Shown: piece after piece, positions 36,820 to 46,923 of the stretch
How the letters are laid out: every line of letters starts with the position of its first letter
Numbering within the stretch: the first letter of the stretch is position 1
Origin: Aurantiacibacter arachoides
GTDB lineage: Bacteria; Pseudomonadota; Alphaproteobacteria; Sphingomonadales; Sphingomonadaceae
Assembly: GCF_009827335.1 (NCBI RefSeq)
Contig: NZ_WTYH01000001.1
Span: 372,001-436,000 of the forward strand
Direction of reading: 5' to 3'
Length of the DNA: 64,000 bases
The notes under the pieces: model-generated
The model's input: only the letters and a program-made list of their open reading frames with translations
The model's database searches: none
What the model was told of the DNA's origin: nothing
Made by a program: the position numbers and the translations under genes

Positions 36820-37728
36820 ATGGACGTCTACCTCCCCATCGCGAACCTTGCGGTCAACGGGCTGGTGATCGTCCTCCTCGGGCTGGTCACGGGCATCCTG
36901 TCGGGCATCTTCGGGGTCGGCGGCGGATTCCTGACGACGCCGCTGCTGATCTTCTACGGCATCCCGCCCACCGTTGCTGCCGCGTCCGCCGCCACGCAGG
37001 TGACCGGGGCCAGCGTATCGGGCGTGATTGCCCACGGGCGGAACAAGGGGGTGGACTACCAGATCGGGCTGGTCATCGTGGCTGGCGGCATGCTCGGCGC
37101 GCTTCTGGGGGCGGGACTGTTCAACCTGCTGCGCTCGCTCGGCCAGATCGATACCGTCATCAACATCCTCTACGTCATCCTGCTCGGCACCATCGGTTCG
37201 CTGATGCTGCGCGAGGCGCTGCAATCACTTGGCCTGGTGCAGAAGCCAGCGGGGCGAGCGTTGAGGCGGCATCACCCGTGGATCGCGGCGCTGCCCTATC
37301 GCTGGCGGTTCTATGCCTCCGGCCTCTACATCTCGCCAATCGCGCCGCTGATCCTGGGGCTGGTGGTAGGCACCCTGACGATGCTGATGGGCGTGGGCGG
37401 AGGGTTCATCATGGTGCCCGCCATGCTCTATATCCTCGGCATGAGCGCCAAGGTCGTCGTCGGCACCAGCCTGTTCAACATCCTGTTCATCACCATGCTG
37501 GTCACCATGGTCCACGCGCTGACGACGCGGGCGGTGGATATCGTGCTGGCCGGCCTGCTGCTGATCGGATCCGTCACCGGCGCGCAGCTCGGCACGCGGG
37601 TGGCGCAGTTCGCCAAGCCGGAACACCTGCGCCTGTCGCTGGCGCTGGTGGTGCTCTCGATCGCCGTGGTCATGGTCTACGGCCTGGCCGTGCAGCCAGG
37701 CGAGGTCTATTCGGTGGTGCCCCTGTGA
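36820..37728 (+). CDS. TauE/SafE family sulfite exporter-like permease
   Basis: A 302-residue inner-membrane protein with about eight helices in two homologous halves. The repeated glycine motifs are GVGGGFLTTPLLIFYG and GVGGGFIMVPAMLYILG. The family exports sulfite, sulfoacetate or related sulfur anions; the substrate here is not known. It overlaps by 4 bp with a downstream Alph_Pro_TM gene, a pairing common in Alphaproteobacteria. Confidence 0.88.
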   Translation: MDVYLPIANLAVNGLVIVLLGLVTGILSGIFGVGGGFLTTPLLIFYGIPPTVAAASAATQVTGASVSGVIAHGRNKGVDYQIGLVIVAGGMLGALLGAGLFNLLRSLGQIDTVINILYVILLGTIGSLMLREALQSLGLVQKPAGRALRRHHPWIAALPYRWRFYASGLYISPIAPLILGLVVGTLTMLMGVGGGFIMVPAMLYILGMSAKVVVGTSLFNILFITMLVTMVHALTTRAVDIVLAGLLLIGSVTGAQLGTRVAQFAKPEHLRLSLALVVLSIAVVMVYGLAVQPGEVYSVVPL

Positions 37729-38507
37729 CAGGTTCCGTGACGCGCGCGATTCTCGCCTTTCTGCTGGCGCTGCTGGCGGCGGTGCCCTGCGCGGCGCAGG
37801 GACGCGATCCGGTGCTGGTGCCCGACATTTCCGAGCACGAGATCGTGCTGCGCCAGGGCTTTACCGGGGCCGACCTGCTGTTGTTCGGCGCCTTGCTCGA
37901 AGCCTCTGGCGGCCGGGCGACGGGCGAATACGATATCGTGGTGGTGTTGAAAGGCCCGGCCGAGCCCATCCGCATCCGGGAGAAGGAACGCTGGTTCGGC
38001 ATATGGGTGAATGCCGACAGCACCGGCTACCGCTCGGTCCCCTCGTTCTATGCCATCGCCAGCTCACGCCCCATCGTGGACATCGTGGACGAGCGCACGG
38101 CGGCAATCTACGAGCTGGGCCTGCCCTGGTTGCAATTGTCCCCGACCGGCTCGATCGACCCCGAGGAACAGGCGCGTTTTTCCGCCGGCCTTGTCGACCT
38201 GCGCCAGCGGCAGGGCCTCTATGCCCAGTTCGAAGGTGGGGTGGAGGTGACCGAAGGCGTCCTCTACCGGGCGCGCTTCCCCATCCCGTCCAACGTGATC
38301 CCCGGCCGTTACGTGGCCGAGACCTTTGCCATCATCGACGGCCGCGTGGTGACCAGCGCCACGTCGGAAATCAAGGTCAGCAAGGAAGGCGTATCGGGCC
38401 GCATCGCCAGCGAGGCGCAGGATGCCTCGTTCTTCTATGGCCTGTTCGCCATCGGCCTGTCGCTGTTCATGGGGTGGGCGGCTAGCCGCATTTCCACCCT
38501 GTTCTGA
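37725..38507 (+). CDS. Alph_Pro_TM (TIGR02186) family membrane-anchored protein
   Basis: A 260-residue protein with a signal peptide (LLALLAAVPCAAQG), a periplasmic domain beginning VLVPDISEHEIVLRQGFTGADLLLFGA and one C-terminal membrane helix (FYGLFAIGLSLFMGWAAS). This arrangement defines the Alph_Pro_TM family of unknown function. The GTG start at 37725 overlaps the TauE stop; a second GTG at 37737 is possible. It probably works with the TauE-type permease. Confidence 0.8.
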   Translation: MTGSVTRAILAFLLALLAAVPCAAQGRDPVLVPDISEHEIVLRQGFTGADLLLFGALLEASGGRATGEYDIVVVLKGPAEPIRIREKERWFGIWVNADSTGYRSVPSFYAIASSRPIVDIVDERTAAIYELGLPWLQLSPTGSIDPEEQARFSAGLVDLRQRQGLYAQFEGGVEVTEGVLYRARFPIPSNVIPGRYVAETFAIIDGRVVTSATSEIKVSKEGVSGRIASEAQDASFFYGLFAIGLSLFMGWAASRISTLF

Positions 38508-38571
38508 CGGGCCGCACGGCCTGCCCCCGGGCGTGCGATTGACGCGATTTTAACCTCGTCCGCCTAGCGCG

Positions 38572-40299
38572 ATGCACAGTCGCAACAGCTTTCGGATCGA
38601 GCGTTACATGAACGAAATGCCGGGTAACCAGTTTGCCAACGCCGCCCCCGTCCAGCCGACCGAAGCCGAAATGCGCGCCTCGCGCAGCGCCGACAATGCT
38701 TCGCAACCGATCGGAGTGGTGCTGGAAATTGCCGGCTCCGGCTCGCAGATCGCGCTCGATCTCCTGCGGCTGAACGATTGCATGGCGGATACCGATCCCT
38801 CGATCGCGCTGGCGGGCCAGGTGGGCAGCCAGGTCAAGATCAAGACGCAGGACGGCTGGCTGCTCGCCAGCGTGCGCAACCAGCGGCAGGATCGCCGGGG
38901 CGATGGCAACGCGGTGATCGCCAATATCGACTTCATGGGCGAAGGGCTGGAGGAGAAGCTGACCGGCAAGATCCACAGCTTCCGCCGCGGCGTCACCCGC
39001 TATCCGATCCCCGGCGCCCTGTGCTATCCCGCCACGACCGAGGATCTTCGCCAGATCTACGCCAGCGACGGGCGCAGTTCGATCCAGATCGGCACCGTCT
39101 ATCCCACCACCGACATCCGCGCCGGCATGTATATCGATGCCATGCTGGGCAAGCACTTCGCGCTGCTGGGGTCCACCGGCACCGGCAAGTCGACCAGCGC
39201 GGCGCTGATCCTGCACCGCATCTGCGAGGCCGCGCCGCAGGGCCACATCCTGATGATCGACCCGCACGGCGAATATTCCGCCGCGTTCCGCAACACCGGC
39301 CGCATCTTCGACGTGTCCAATCTGCAGATGCCCTACTGGCTGATGAATTTCGAGGAGCACTGCGAAGTGCTGCTGAAAAGCACCGGCAACGATCTGCAGA
39401 ACGACAAGGACATCCTGGCCAAGTGCCTGCTTGCCGCGCGGCAGAAGAACCGCCTGGCCGAGACGATGGGCAAGATTACCGTCGATTCGCCGATACCCTA
39501 CCTGCTGTCCGACCTCACCAACCTGGTGCAGGACGCCATGGGCAAGCTGGACAAGGCGACCAACACCGCGCCCTTCATGCGCATCAAGACCAAGATCGAC
39601 GAGCTGAAACAGGACCCGCGCTACCAGTTCATGTTCTCGGGCATGCTGGTGGGTGACACGATGGCCGACTTCATCGGCAAGATCTTCCGCATGCCATCCG
39701 ACGGCAGCCCCATCGCCATCATCGACGTGTCCGGCGTGCCGTCCGACATCACCAGCACCGTTGTCGCCGTGCTCAGCCGGCTGGTGTTCGATTTCGCCAT
39801 CTGGAGCCGTAACGAGTCGACCAGCCCGATCCTGCTGGTGTGCGAGGAAGCGCACCGGTACGTGCCGAGCGAGAAGAACGCCGACGGCAACTCGGTCGGC
39901 CGGGTGCTCTCCCGCATCGCCAAGGAAGGCCGCAAGTACGGCATCAGCCTGGGCCTCATCACCCAGCGCCCCAGCGACCTTGCCGAAGGCGTGCTGTCGC
40001 AGTGCGGCACGATCATCTCGATGCGCCTCAACAACGATCGCGACCAGGCCTTCGTGAAAGCCGCCATGCCCGAAGGGGCGCGCGGCTTCCTCGATTCGAT
40101 CCCGGCGCTGCGCAATCGCGAATGCATCATCTGCGGCGAGGGCGTCTCCATCCCCATCCGCGTCAGCTTCGATGCGCTGGAGGAATCTAAACGTCCCGCC
40201 TCGGAAGACCCGAGCTTCGTGGAACTGTGGAACAGGGGCGGCGGAGAGGAGGACATGGTCCACCGCACCGTGCAACGCTGGCGTGCGCAAGGGGCGTGA
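38572..40299 (+). CDS. HerA-like P-loop ATPase (DUF87)
   Basis: A protein of 575 residues (or 563 from the ATG at 38608). An N-terminal barrel-like segment (GVVLEIAGSGSQIAL) is followed by an FtsK/HerA-type motor with Walker A GSTGTGKST, Walker B ILLVCEEAHRYVPS and LITQRPSDL with an Arg finger region. HerA family motors translocate DNA. No NurA nuclease, SIR2 or DUF4297 partner is encoded nearby, so neither recombination nor defence use is shown. Function is open. Confidence 0.78.
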   Translation: MHSRNSFRIERYMNEMPGNQFANAAPVQPTEAEMRASRSADNASQPIGVVLEIAGSGSQIALDLLRLNDCMADTDPSIALAGQVGSQVKIKTQDGWLLASVRNQRQDRRGDGNAVIANIDFMGEGLEEKLTGKIHSFRRGVTRYPIPGALCYPATTEDLRQIYASDGRSSIQIGTVYPTTDIRAGMYIDAMLGKHFALLGSTGTGKSTSAALILHRICEAAPQGHILMIDPHGEYSAAFRNTGRIFDVSNLQMPYWLMNFEEHCEVLLKSTGNDLQNDKDILAKCLLAARQKNRLAETMGKITVDSPIPYLLSDLTNLVQDAMGKLDKATNTAPFMRIKTKIDELKQDPRYQFMFSGMLVGDTMADFIGKIFRMPSDGSPIAIIDVSGVPSDITSTVVAVLSRLVFDFAIWSRNESTSPILLVCEEAHRYVPSEKNADGNSVGRVLSRIAKEGRKYGISLGLITQRPSDLAEGVLSQCGTIISMRLNNDRDQAFVKAAMPEGARGFLDSIPALRNRECIICGEGVSIPIRVSFDALEESKRPASEDPSFVELWNRGGGEEDMVHRTVQRWRAQGA

Positions 40300-40370
40300 C
40301 CTGAACCCGAACCCGCCTTGGCGGAAGCAGCTGACGGATGCCGTAGGCCAGCGTGGCCACGGCGCCTCGC

Positions 40371-41105
40371 TCACGTGCCGCGCGTGTCGCCGAACAGGTG
40401 GATGTGCAGCCTGTCGGTGACACGATAGCCGCGCTCCATCGCCAGCGGCGCGAGCCATGACAGCCGCTCGTGCAGGGTGGCGCTGGTCGTCCCTTCCGGC
40501 ATCAGAAAGATGCGCTGCGGCGGGATGGCATGGGTGCCGGCAAGCGCGCTGACCTCGTCCACATCGCCTGGCGCAGCGATCACGAACTTCAGGAACGCGC
40601 GCTCGTCTGCCGCCCAGTGCGCCAGCATAGCGGGTTTCAGCGCCAGATCGGCCGGGTTGCCCGAATGGGCGAGCTTGGGGCTGACGTTGTACTGCGTGAC
40701 CCGCGCGTCGACCGGGGCGGGCGGCATGACGGTGCCATTGGTCTCGATCTCCACCGCCATGCCGGGCAGCAGATCGAGCATCGCGGCAAGCTTGCCGGCC
40801 TGCAACAGCGGTTCGCCCCCGGTTACGACGAGGCGTTTCTGCCCCAGCGCGGCGATGCGGGCGGCGACGTCTGCCACGCCCAGCTCGAGCTGGTTCGCCC
40901 GTCGCGCAAAGGTGGCAGCCGAACGATGCGGCCGCGCGTCGCCGTCGAAATGCCAGGTGTAGGGCGTATCGCACCACACACAGGCAAGGTTGCAGCGACT
41001 GAGGCGCACGAAGGCGACCGGCGTCCCGGCGCTGGGGCCCTCGCCCTGCACGGAGGCGAAGATCTCGGGCTCACCCGGCGCCTGCGTCGCGAGAACCAGC
41101 GTCAA
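40371..41105 (-). CDS. queE: 7-carboxy-7-deazaguanine synthase
   Basis: A 244-residue radical SAM enzyme that contracts the pterin ring in queuosine synthesis. The cluster motif CxxxCxxC appears as CNLACVWC, preceded by FASVQGEGPSAGTPVAFVRLS, a QueE hallmark. GGEPLLQ and the IETNGT strand follow. No ATG precedes the conserved region, so I place the start at TTG 41105, 7 bp after the valS stop. The other queuosine genes are not in the window. Confidence 0.88.
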   Translation of the reverse strand: MTLVLATQAPGEPEIFASVQGEGPSAGTPVAFVRLSRCNLACVWCDTPYTWHFDGDARPHRSAATFARRANQLELGVADVAARIAALGQKRLVVTGGEPLLQAGKLAAMLDLLPGMAVEIETNGTVMPPAPVDARVTQYNVSPKLAHSGNPADLALKPAMLAHWAADERAFLKFVIAAPGDVDEVSALAGTHAIPPQRIFLMPEGTTSATLHERLSWLAPLAMERGYRVTDRLHIHLFGDTRGT

Positions 41106-41112
41106 GCGGGGC

Positions 41113-43824
41113 CTATCCCAACCGTGCCAGCGCCGCGTCCAGCCGCGCGAACTCGGCGCTGTGGTGGGCATGATCGGCACGGGCCTTTTCGACCGCTTCC
41201 GGCTTGGCCCGCTCGACGAACGAGGGGTTTTCCAACCGCTTGCCCAGGCTATCGCGTTCCTTGGCGGCAGCATCGCGGGCCTTGGCCAGGCGGGCGCGCT
41301 CGGCCGCCACGTCGATGACGCCTTCCAGCGGGATCACGAACACGTCATCGCCCGCCACGACCTGCATGGCCGCACCGGCGGGCGCCTCACCCATGGTGAC
41401 GGGGGTGAGCCGTGCTAGTCGCTCGATGGCCGCTGCGCTGCGTTCCAGCACGGCGGCGCCAGTGGCTGACGGGCTGGCGATGAAGGCAGGCAGTTTCTCG
41501 CCCGGCGGAATGCCAAGCTCGCTGCGTGCCGCCCGGGTGGCGGTGGTGAGGGCGATGGTCCAGTCGATGGCGTCGGTCGCCTGTTTGCTGACCTCGGCCT
41601 GCGGATCGGGCCACTTGGCGAGGATCAGTTCGTAGGGCCGGGCCACCCCCATGTGTTCGGCCTGCGCGTGCCACAGCTCCTCGGTCACGAATGGCATGAA
41701 CGGATGCAGCATGACGAGGATCTGGTCGAGCACCCAGCCGGCGACCGCGCGGGTCTCGGCGGCGGCGTCTTCGCTCGCCCCCTCGGCAAACACCGGCTTG
41801 ATCAGCTCCAGATACCAGTCGCAGAACCGGTCCCAGGCGAAGTGATAGACGGTGTTGGCCGCCGCGTCGAAGCGCAGGTCGGCCATCGCCTCGTCGAGCT
41901 TGGCGACAGTCTGCTGGACCTCGCCGATGATCCACTGGTTGGCTGCCAACCGCGCGGGCGGGGCAGCAATCGTGTCGGAGGCACCGATGCCGTTCGCCTG
42001 GCAGAACCGCGTGGCGTTCCACAGCTTGGTGGCGAAGTTGCGGTAGCCCTCGACGCGGCGTTCATCCATCTTGATGTCGCGCCCCTGGCTTTCCATCGCC
42101 GCCATGAAGAAGCGCAGCGCATCGGCGCCATAGCGGTCGATCAGGCCAAGCGGATCGACCACGTTGCCCTTGGACTTGGACATCTTCTGCCCATCCGCGG
42201 CGCGCACCAGGCCGTGCAGGTAGAGCGTGTTCCACGGGCGCTCGCCCATGTTGTAATAGCCCGCCATCATCATCCGCGCGTCCCAGAAGAACAGGATGTC
42301 GAAGCCGCTGATGAGCAGGTCGTTGGGGTAATGCTTTTCAACGAGGTCGGTCCGCTCGGGCCAGCCGAGCGTGGCAAAGGGCCACAGCGCGGAGGAGAAC
42401 CAGGTGTCGAGAACGTCGTCGTCACGAGTGAGGGAGGCGTTGGGTCCGGCCAGCGCAAGCGCCTTGGCCTCGGTCTCCGCAACGTAGGCCGTGCCGTCCG
42501 CGTCGTACCATGCGGGGATCCGGTGGCCCCACCATAGCTGGCGGGAAACACACCACGGCTGGATGTTCTCCATCCAGTTGAAAAAGGTCTTTTCCCAGGT
42601 CTTGGGCACGATGGCTATCTCGCCGGAGCGCACCGCCTCGATCGGCTTCTTCGCCAGCTCGGCGGCATCGACATACCATTGGTCGGTCAGCCAAGGTTCG
42701 ATCGGCACGCCGCCACGATCGCCGAAGGGGGTGGGGATGGTGCGCGGCTCGGCGTCGTGCTCGGTGCGCTCGCCGTCCTTTTCGACCACGTGGGGCACGA
42801 GGTGCCCGCTCGCCTTGAGCATGTCCACCACGCGCGCGCGCGCCGCGAAGCGGTCCATGCCGATGAGGCCCGCAGGCACCAACCCGTCGGCGGTCTGGCA
42901 CACGGCGGCATCGGCATCGAGCATGTTGAGCATGTCGCCCGCCGCGATGCCCGCGCGCTTGCCTACCTCGAAATCGTTGAAGTCATGCCCCGGGGTGATC
43001 TTCACCGCGCCGCTGCCCAGCGCCGGATCGGCATGCTCGTCAGCCACGATCGGAATTTCGCGCCCGGTGATCGGCAGGCGGATCTTGGCGCCGCGCGCGA
43101 CCAGTGCCCGGTAACGCTCGTCGTCCGGGTGGACCGCCACAGCCATGTCGGCGAGCATCGTCTCGGGCCGGGTGGTGGAAACGCGCACCTCGCCGCTGCC
43201 GTCGGCCAGCGGATAGGACAGCGTCCAGAAGCTGCCCTTCACGTCGCGCGTCTCGACCTCCAGGTCGCTGATCGCGGTCTTCAGCTTGGGGTCCCAGTTC
43301 ACCAGCCGCTTATCGCGGTAGATCAGGCCGTCGTTGTAGAGGTCGACGAACACCTTGAGCACGGCCGTGGTGAAATTCTCGTCCATGGTGAACTGCTCGC
43401 GCGACCAGTCCATCGAACAGCCCAGGCGGCGCAGCTGGCGGGTGATCGTGCCGCCGCTCTCTTCCTTCCACGCCCACACCTTGTCGACGAAATCCTCGCG
43501 CGAATAATTGGCGCGCCTGTCACCGCTCGCCTCCATCTGCCGCTCCACCACCATCTGCGTGGCGATGCCGGCGTGGTCGGTGCCCACCACCCACAGCGCA
43601 TCCTTGCCGCGCATCCGCTCGTAACGCACGACGATGTCCTGCAGCGTGTTGTCGAGCGCGTGGCCGATATGCAGGCTGCCGGTGACGTTGGGCGGCGGGT
43701 TGACGATGGTGAAGGGCTCGGCATCCGGCCGCTCGGGTCGGAACAGGCCGTTCGCCTCCCAGTGGGCATACCACTTCGCCTCGATCGCGGCGGGGTCGAA
43801 AGTCTTGGAGAGCTCGCTGGTCAT
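41113..43824 (-). CDS. valS: Valine-tRNA ligase
   Basis: A 903-residue class I aminoacyl-tRNA synthetase. The signatures HIGH (HIGHALDN) and KMSKS ([10 protein letters not shown]) are intact. The editing domain ([18 protein letters not shown]) and a C-terminal coiled coil ([24 protein letters not shown]) are present. The start at 43824 begins [11 protein letters not shown]. It is divergent from the Mla operon and followed closely by queE. Confidence 0.96.
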   Translation of the reverse strand: MTSELSKTFDPAAIEAKWYAHWEANGLFRPERPDAEPFTIVNPPPNVTGSLHIGHALDNTLQDIVVRYERMRGKDALWVVGTDHAGIATQMVVERQMEASGDRRANYSREDFVDKVWAWKEESGGTITRQLRRLGCSMDWSREQFTMDENFTTAVLKVFVDLYNDGLIYRDKRLVNWDPKLKTAISDLEVETRDVKGSFWTLSYPLADGSGEVRVSTTRPETMLADMAVAVHPDDERYRALVARGAKIRLPITGREIPIVADEHADPALGSGAVKITPGHDFNDFEVGKRAGIAAGDMLNMLDADAAVCQTADGLVPAGLIGMDRFAARARVVDMLKASGHLVPHVVEKDGERTEHDAEPRTIPTPFGDRGGVPIEPWLTDQWYVDAAELAKKPIEAVRSGEIAIVPKTWEKTFFNWMENIQPWCVSRQLWWGHRIPAWYDADGTAYVAETEAKALALAGPNASLTRDDDVLDTWFSSALWPFATLGWPERTDLVEKHYPNDLLISGFDILFFWDARMMMAGYYNMGERPWNTLYLHGLVRAADGQKMSKSKGNVVDPLGLIDRYGADALRFFMAAMESQGRDIKMDERRVEGYRNFATKLWNATRFCQANGIGASDTIAAPPARLAANQWIIGEVQQTVAKLDEAMADLRFDAAANTVYHFAWDRFCDWYLELIKPVFAEGASEDAAAETRAVAGWVLDQILVMLHPFMPFVTEELWHAQAEHMGVARPYELILAKWPDPQAEVSKQATDAIDWTIALTTATRAARSELGIPPGEKLPAFIASPSATGAAVLERSAAAIERLARLTPVTMGEAPAGAAMQVVAGDDVFVIPLEGVIDVAAERARLAKARDAAAKERDSLGKRLENPSFVERAKPEAVEKARADHAHHSAEFARLDAALARLG

Positions 43825-43910
43825 GGCATGGCCCCTGCCATCGCAATCCGCCCAGTTCAACACGCGAAACGGTTGCTAGCCTTGCGATTTCCCCGCATAG
43901 GCCCGAAACG

Positions 43911-45020
43911 ATGAGGGAATGGGCCGAGTATAGCCTGGACGAGAGCGGGGGACGGGTAACCGTCACCATCACGGGGCCGTTGATTGTCTCCAGCATCGGG
44001 CGGCTGGATCCGGAACTGCGCAAGCTTTCCGACAGCGTCCAGTTCGTCGACATCTCGGGCGCCAGTCCCATCGATACCGTGGGCGCATGGGTCGTCCACC
44101 GTTTCGCGGCTGACAAGGGCGCCGAGATCGTCGGCATGGACGACAAGGCCGAGGTGCTGCTCGAAACGGTGGAGCAGAGCGGCGCCGAAGCGCCGGTGGC
44201 CCCCAAGCGCAAGAAGATCTTCGGCCGGGTCACCGAACATGTCGGCATCAAGGTTATCGAATTCGGCCGGGGATTGCTGCACAACATCGCCTTCCTGGGT
44301 GCTATCCTCGTGTCGATGGGCGGGGTGTTGCTGCATCCGCGCCGGTTCCGCACCAAGGCGCTGGTGCGCCAGATGGAGCAGGTGGGCGTTTCCAGCCTGC
44401 CCATCGTCGGTTTGATGAGCTTCCTTATCGGCATCGTCATCGCCCAGCAGGGCGCGGTGCAATTGCAGCAGTTCGGCGCAGAGACGCTGACGGTGAACCT
44501 GGTCGGCCGCATCACCTTGCGCGAACTGGGCGTGCTGATGACCGCGATCATGGTGGCGGGCCGGTCCGGCAGCGCCTTTGCCGCGCAGCTCGGCACGATG
44601 AAGCTGACCGAGGAGATCGACGCCATGCGCACCATCGGCGTCAGCCCGATGGAAGCGCTGATCATCCCGCGGATCCTGGCAGCCGTGATCATGATGCCCT
44701 TGCTGGGTTTCTACGCCTGCGTGTGCGCGGTGATCGGCGGCGCGGTGATCGGCGACGTGCTGCTCGACATTCCCTTCCTCACCTTCCTCGCCCGCATCCA
44801 GGAAGTCGTCCCCCCCACCGATTTCTGGGTGGGCGTGGTCAAGGCGCCGGTGTTCGGCCTGATCATCGCGCTGGCCGGCTGTTACCAGGGAATGCAGGTG
44901 GAAGGGAACGCCGAGGAAGTGGGCCTGAGAACCACGGCCGCCGTGGTGCAGGCGATCTTCATGGTCATCGTGGTCGACGCCTTCTTCGCCGTGTTCTTCT
45001 CCAGTATCGGGTGGATCTGA
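43911..45020 (+). CDS. mlaE: MlaE-type ABC transporter permease fused to a STAS domain
   Basis: A 369-residue protein. Residues about 1-105 form a STAS-like domain (YSLDESGGRVTVTITGPL, VQFVDISGASPIDTVGAW), comparable to the separate MlaB subunit of E. coli. The rest is a MlaE permease (GVSSLPIVGLMSFLIGIVIAQQ, EIDAMRTIGVSPMEALIIPR). With the next three genes it forms a phospholipid transport system between the membranes. Fusion of STAS to permease is common in this lineage. Its stop overlaps the next start by one base. Confidence 0.9.
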   Translation: MREWAEYSLDESGGRVTVTITGPLIVSSIGRLDPELRKLSDSVQFVDISGASPIDTVGAWVVHRFAADKGAEIVGMDDKAEVLLETVEQSGAEAPVAPKRKKIFGRVTEHVGIKVIEFGRGLLHNIAFLGAILVSMGGVLLHPRRFRTKALVRQMEQVGVSSLPIVGLMSFLIGIVIAQQGAVQLQQFGAETLTVNLVGRITLRELGVLMTAIMVAGRSGSAFAAQLGTMKLTEEIDAMRTIGVSPMEALIIPRILAAVIMMPLLGFYACVCAVIGGAVIGDVLLDIPFLTFLARIQEVVPPTDFWVGVVKAPVFGLIIALAGCYQGMQVEGNAEEVGLRTTAAVVQAIFMVIVVDAFFAVFFSSIGWI

Positions 45021-45922
45021 TGGCCGAGGATTACGACGAAGACGACAGCCCCGTCGCCAATTTCGACGATGTGGACGAGGATATTCCGCAGCGTTTCACC
45101 GGCGATCACCCGATCAGCATCCGCGGCTTGCGCAACTGCTTTGGCAAGCAGGTGATCCACGAAGACCTCGATCTGGACGTCAATCGCGGCGAGATCCTGG
45201 GCATTGTTGGTGGATCGGGCACCGGCAAGAGCGTGCTGATGCGCTCCATCATCGGCCTGCAGATCCCCGACGACGGGACGATCGAGGTGTTCGGCAACGA
45301 CATCACCGCGGCAGAGCCCGACGAGGTGATCGGCGTGCGCAACCGCTGGGGCGTATTGTTCCAGGGCGGCGCCCTGTTCTCGACCCTGACCGTGGGCGAG
45401 AACGTGCAGGTGCCGCTGAAGCAGTTCTATCGCGAACTCAGCCAGCGGCTGTTGAACGAGATCAGCCTTTACAAGGTGGTCATGACCGGGCTGCCCGCCG
45501 AAGCGGCAAGCAAGTTTCCCAACGAGCTTTCGGGCGGCATGAGGAAGCGCGCCGGCCTGGCCCGCGCGCTGGCGCTCGACCCGGAACTGTTGTTCCTCGA
45601 TGAGCCGACTGCCGGCCTCGACCCCATCGGCGCGGCCAAGTTCGACGAACTGCTGCGCGAACTGACCGATACGCTGGGGCTGACGGTGTTTCTCATCACC
45701 CACGATCTCGACACGCTCTACGCCATCTGCGACCGGGTGGCCGTGCTGGCGGACAGGCAGGTGGTGGCCGTGGGCACGATCCCCGAACTGCTCGAGACCG
45801 AGCATCCGTGGATACAGGAATATTTCAACGGCCCGCGCAGCCGCGCCGCGGCCGCCACCAACGATCGGCTGACGGACACTCGCGGGAAAGCGATGGACAA
45901 GCCGACAGGCGCGAAGGCATAG
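45020..45922 (+). CDS. mlaF: MlaF-type ABC transporter ATP-binding protein
   Basis: A 300-residue ATPase with Walker A GGSGTGKSVL, signature ELSGGMRKRAGLARAL, Walker B LLFLDEPTAGLD and the switch His in LITHDLD. A very acidic N-terminal extension of about 30 residues (AEDYDEDDSPVANFDDVDED) precedes the domain, and a C-terminal tail carries conserved EYFNGPR, which in Mla systems helps dimerisation. It powers lipid transfer with the MlaE permease. Confidence 0.92.
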   Translation: MAEDYDEDDSPVANFDDVDEDIPQRFTGDHPISIRGLRNCFGKQVIHEDLDLDVNRGEILGIVGGSGTGKSVLMRSIIGLQIPDDGTIEVFGNDITAAEPDEVIGVRNRWGVLFQGGALFSTLTVGENVQVPLKQFYRELSQRLLNEISLYKVVMTGLPAEAASKFPNELSGGMRKRAGLARALALDPELLFLDEPTAGLDPIGAAKFDELLRELTDTLGLTVFLITHDLDTLYAICDRVAVLADRQVVAVGTIPELLETEHPWIQEYFNGPRSRAAAATNDRLTDTRGKAMDKPTGAKA

Positions 45923-45932
45923 GGGCAAGCGA

Positions 45933-46883
45933 ATGGAAACTCGTGCCAATCATGTCTGGGTCGGAGCGATCACGCTGCTGTTGCTGGCCGGCGCAGCGGT
46001 GTTCTTCGTGTGGCTTGCGGGCCTGTCGAACCGGGACAACAAGGAATACGACATCTTCTTCGAGCAGTCGGTGGGCGGCGTCGCGCAGGGATCGACCGTG
46101 ACCTACAACGGCGTGCCCGTGGGGCAGGTGACCGACATCTCGATCTGGGACAAGGATCCCGAGTTCGTCAAGGTGCGCATCCGCCTGAAGGACGAAACCC
46201 CGATCCTGATCGGCACCGAGGCGAGCGTTTCCGCCAGCTTTACGGGCACCGCGAACATCTCGCTGACGGGCGGGCAGAGCAACCAGCCGCCGATCACCTG
46301 CGAAACCACCGATTGCCCGGAAGGCGTGCCCGTCATCCCGCCTGCGCCCGGCGCGCTGGGTGAAATCCTCGCCAGTGCCCCGCTGCTGCTGGAACGGCTG
46401 GCCACGCTGACCGAACGGCTGACCCGCGTGCTGGACGACGACAATCAGAATTCCATCGCTGGCATCCTGCGCAACACCGACGCGATTAGCGCAGAGTTCG
46501 CCAATGCCTCGCCCGAGGTGCAGCGCACGCTGGTGGAACTGCAGAGCACGCTGGCCCAGTCGACGCAGACGCTGGCGAGCTTCGATCGCACGCTGGGGTC
46601 GGTCAACACCCTGGTCGAACGTGACGGGCAGGCGATCAGCGCGGACACGCGCGAGACGCTGGCATCCGCCCGCCAGGCCGCCGCGGCGCTGGAATCGGCG
46701 ATGGCCAATGTCGAGCCACTGACCCGCCAGCTGTCGCAGGACACGCTGCCGGCGGCCAACGCCGCGCTGCGGGATATCCGCGCAACCAGTTCCAGCCTGC
46801 GCTCGATCACCGAGCGTATCGAGAACGAAGGCGCGACCAGTCTGCTGGGTGGCCCGACGCTGCCCGATTACGAACCCAATTGA
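45933..46883 (+). CDS. mlaD: MlaD-type MCE-domain lipid-binding protein
   Basis: A 316-residue protein with one N-terminal membrane anchor (GAITLLLLAGAAVFFVWLAG), an MCE domain (VGGVAQGSTVTYNGVPVGQV) and a long helical C-terminal part (residues about 140-300) that may form a hexameric channel or needle. It bridges the periplasm and passes lipids to the MlaEF complex. AGGGG lies before the ATG. A Cys pair (CETTDC) in the middle may form a disulfide. Confidence 0.9.
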   Translation: METRANHVWVGAITLLLLAGAAVFFVWLAGLSNRDNKEYDIFFEQSVGGVAQGSTVTYNGVPVGQVTDISIWDKDPEFVKVRIRLKDETPILIGTEASVSASFTGTANISLTGGQSNQPPITCETTDCPEGVPVIPPAPGALGEILASAPLLLERLATLTERLTRVLDDDNQNSIAGILRNTDAISAEFANASPEVQRTLVELQSTLAQSTQTLASFDRTLGSVNTLVERDGQAISADTRETLASARQAAAALESAMANVEPLTRQLSQDTLPAANAALRDIRATSSSLRSITERIENEGATSLLGGPTLPDYEPN

Positions 46884-46923
46884 CCGTGATACCGGCGCTG
46901 CTTCCGGCGCGAAAGGGATGCGC

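Noticed and set aside
38572..40299. HerA-like ATPase as part of an antiphage system
   Set aside because: No SIR2, DUF4297, nuclease or other effector gene is adjacent, and the neighbours are housekeeping genes.
38482..40977. Long leftward frame opposite the HerA-like gene (831 residues)
   Set aside because: It is a high-GC shadow without known motifs. Only its last part coincides with queE in another frame.
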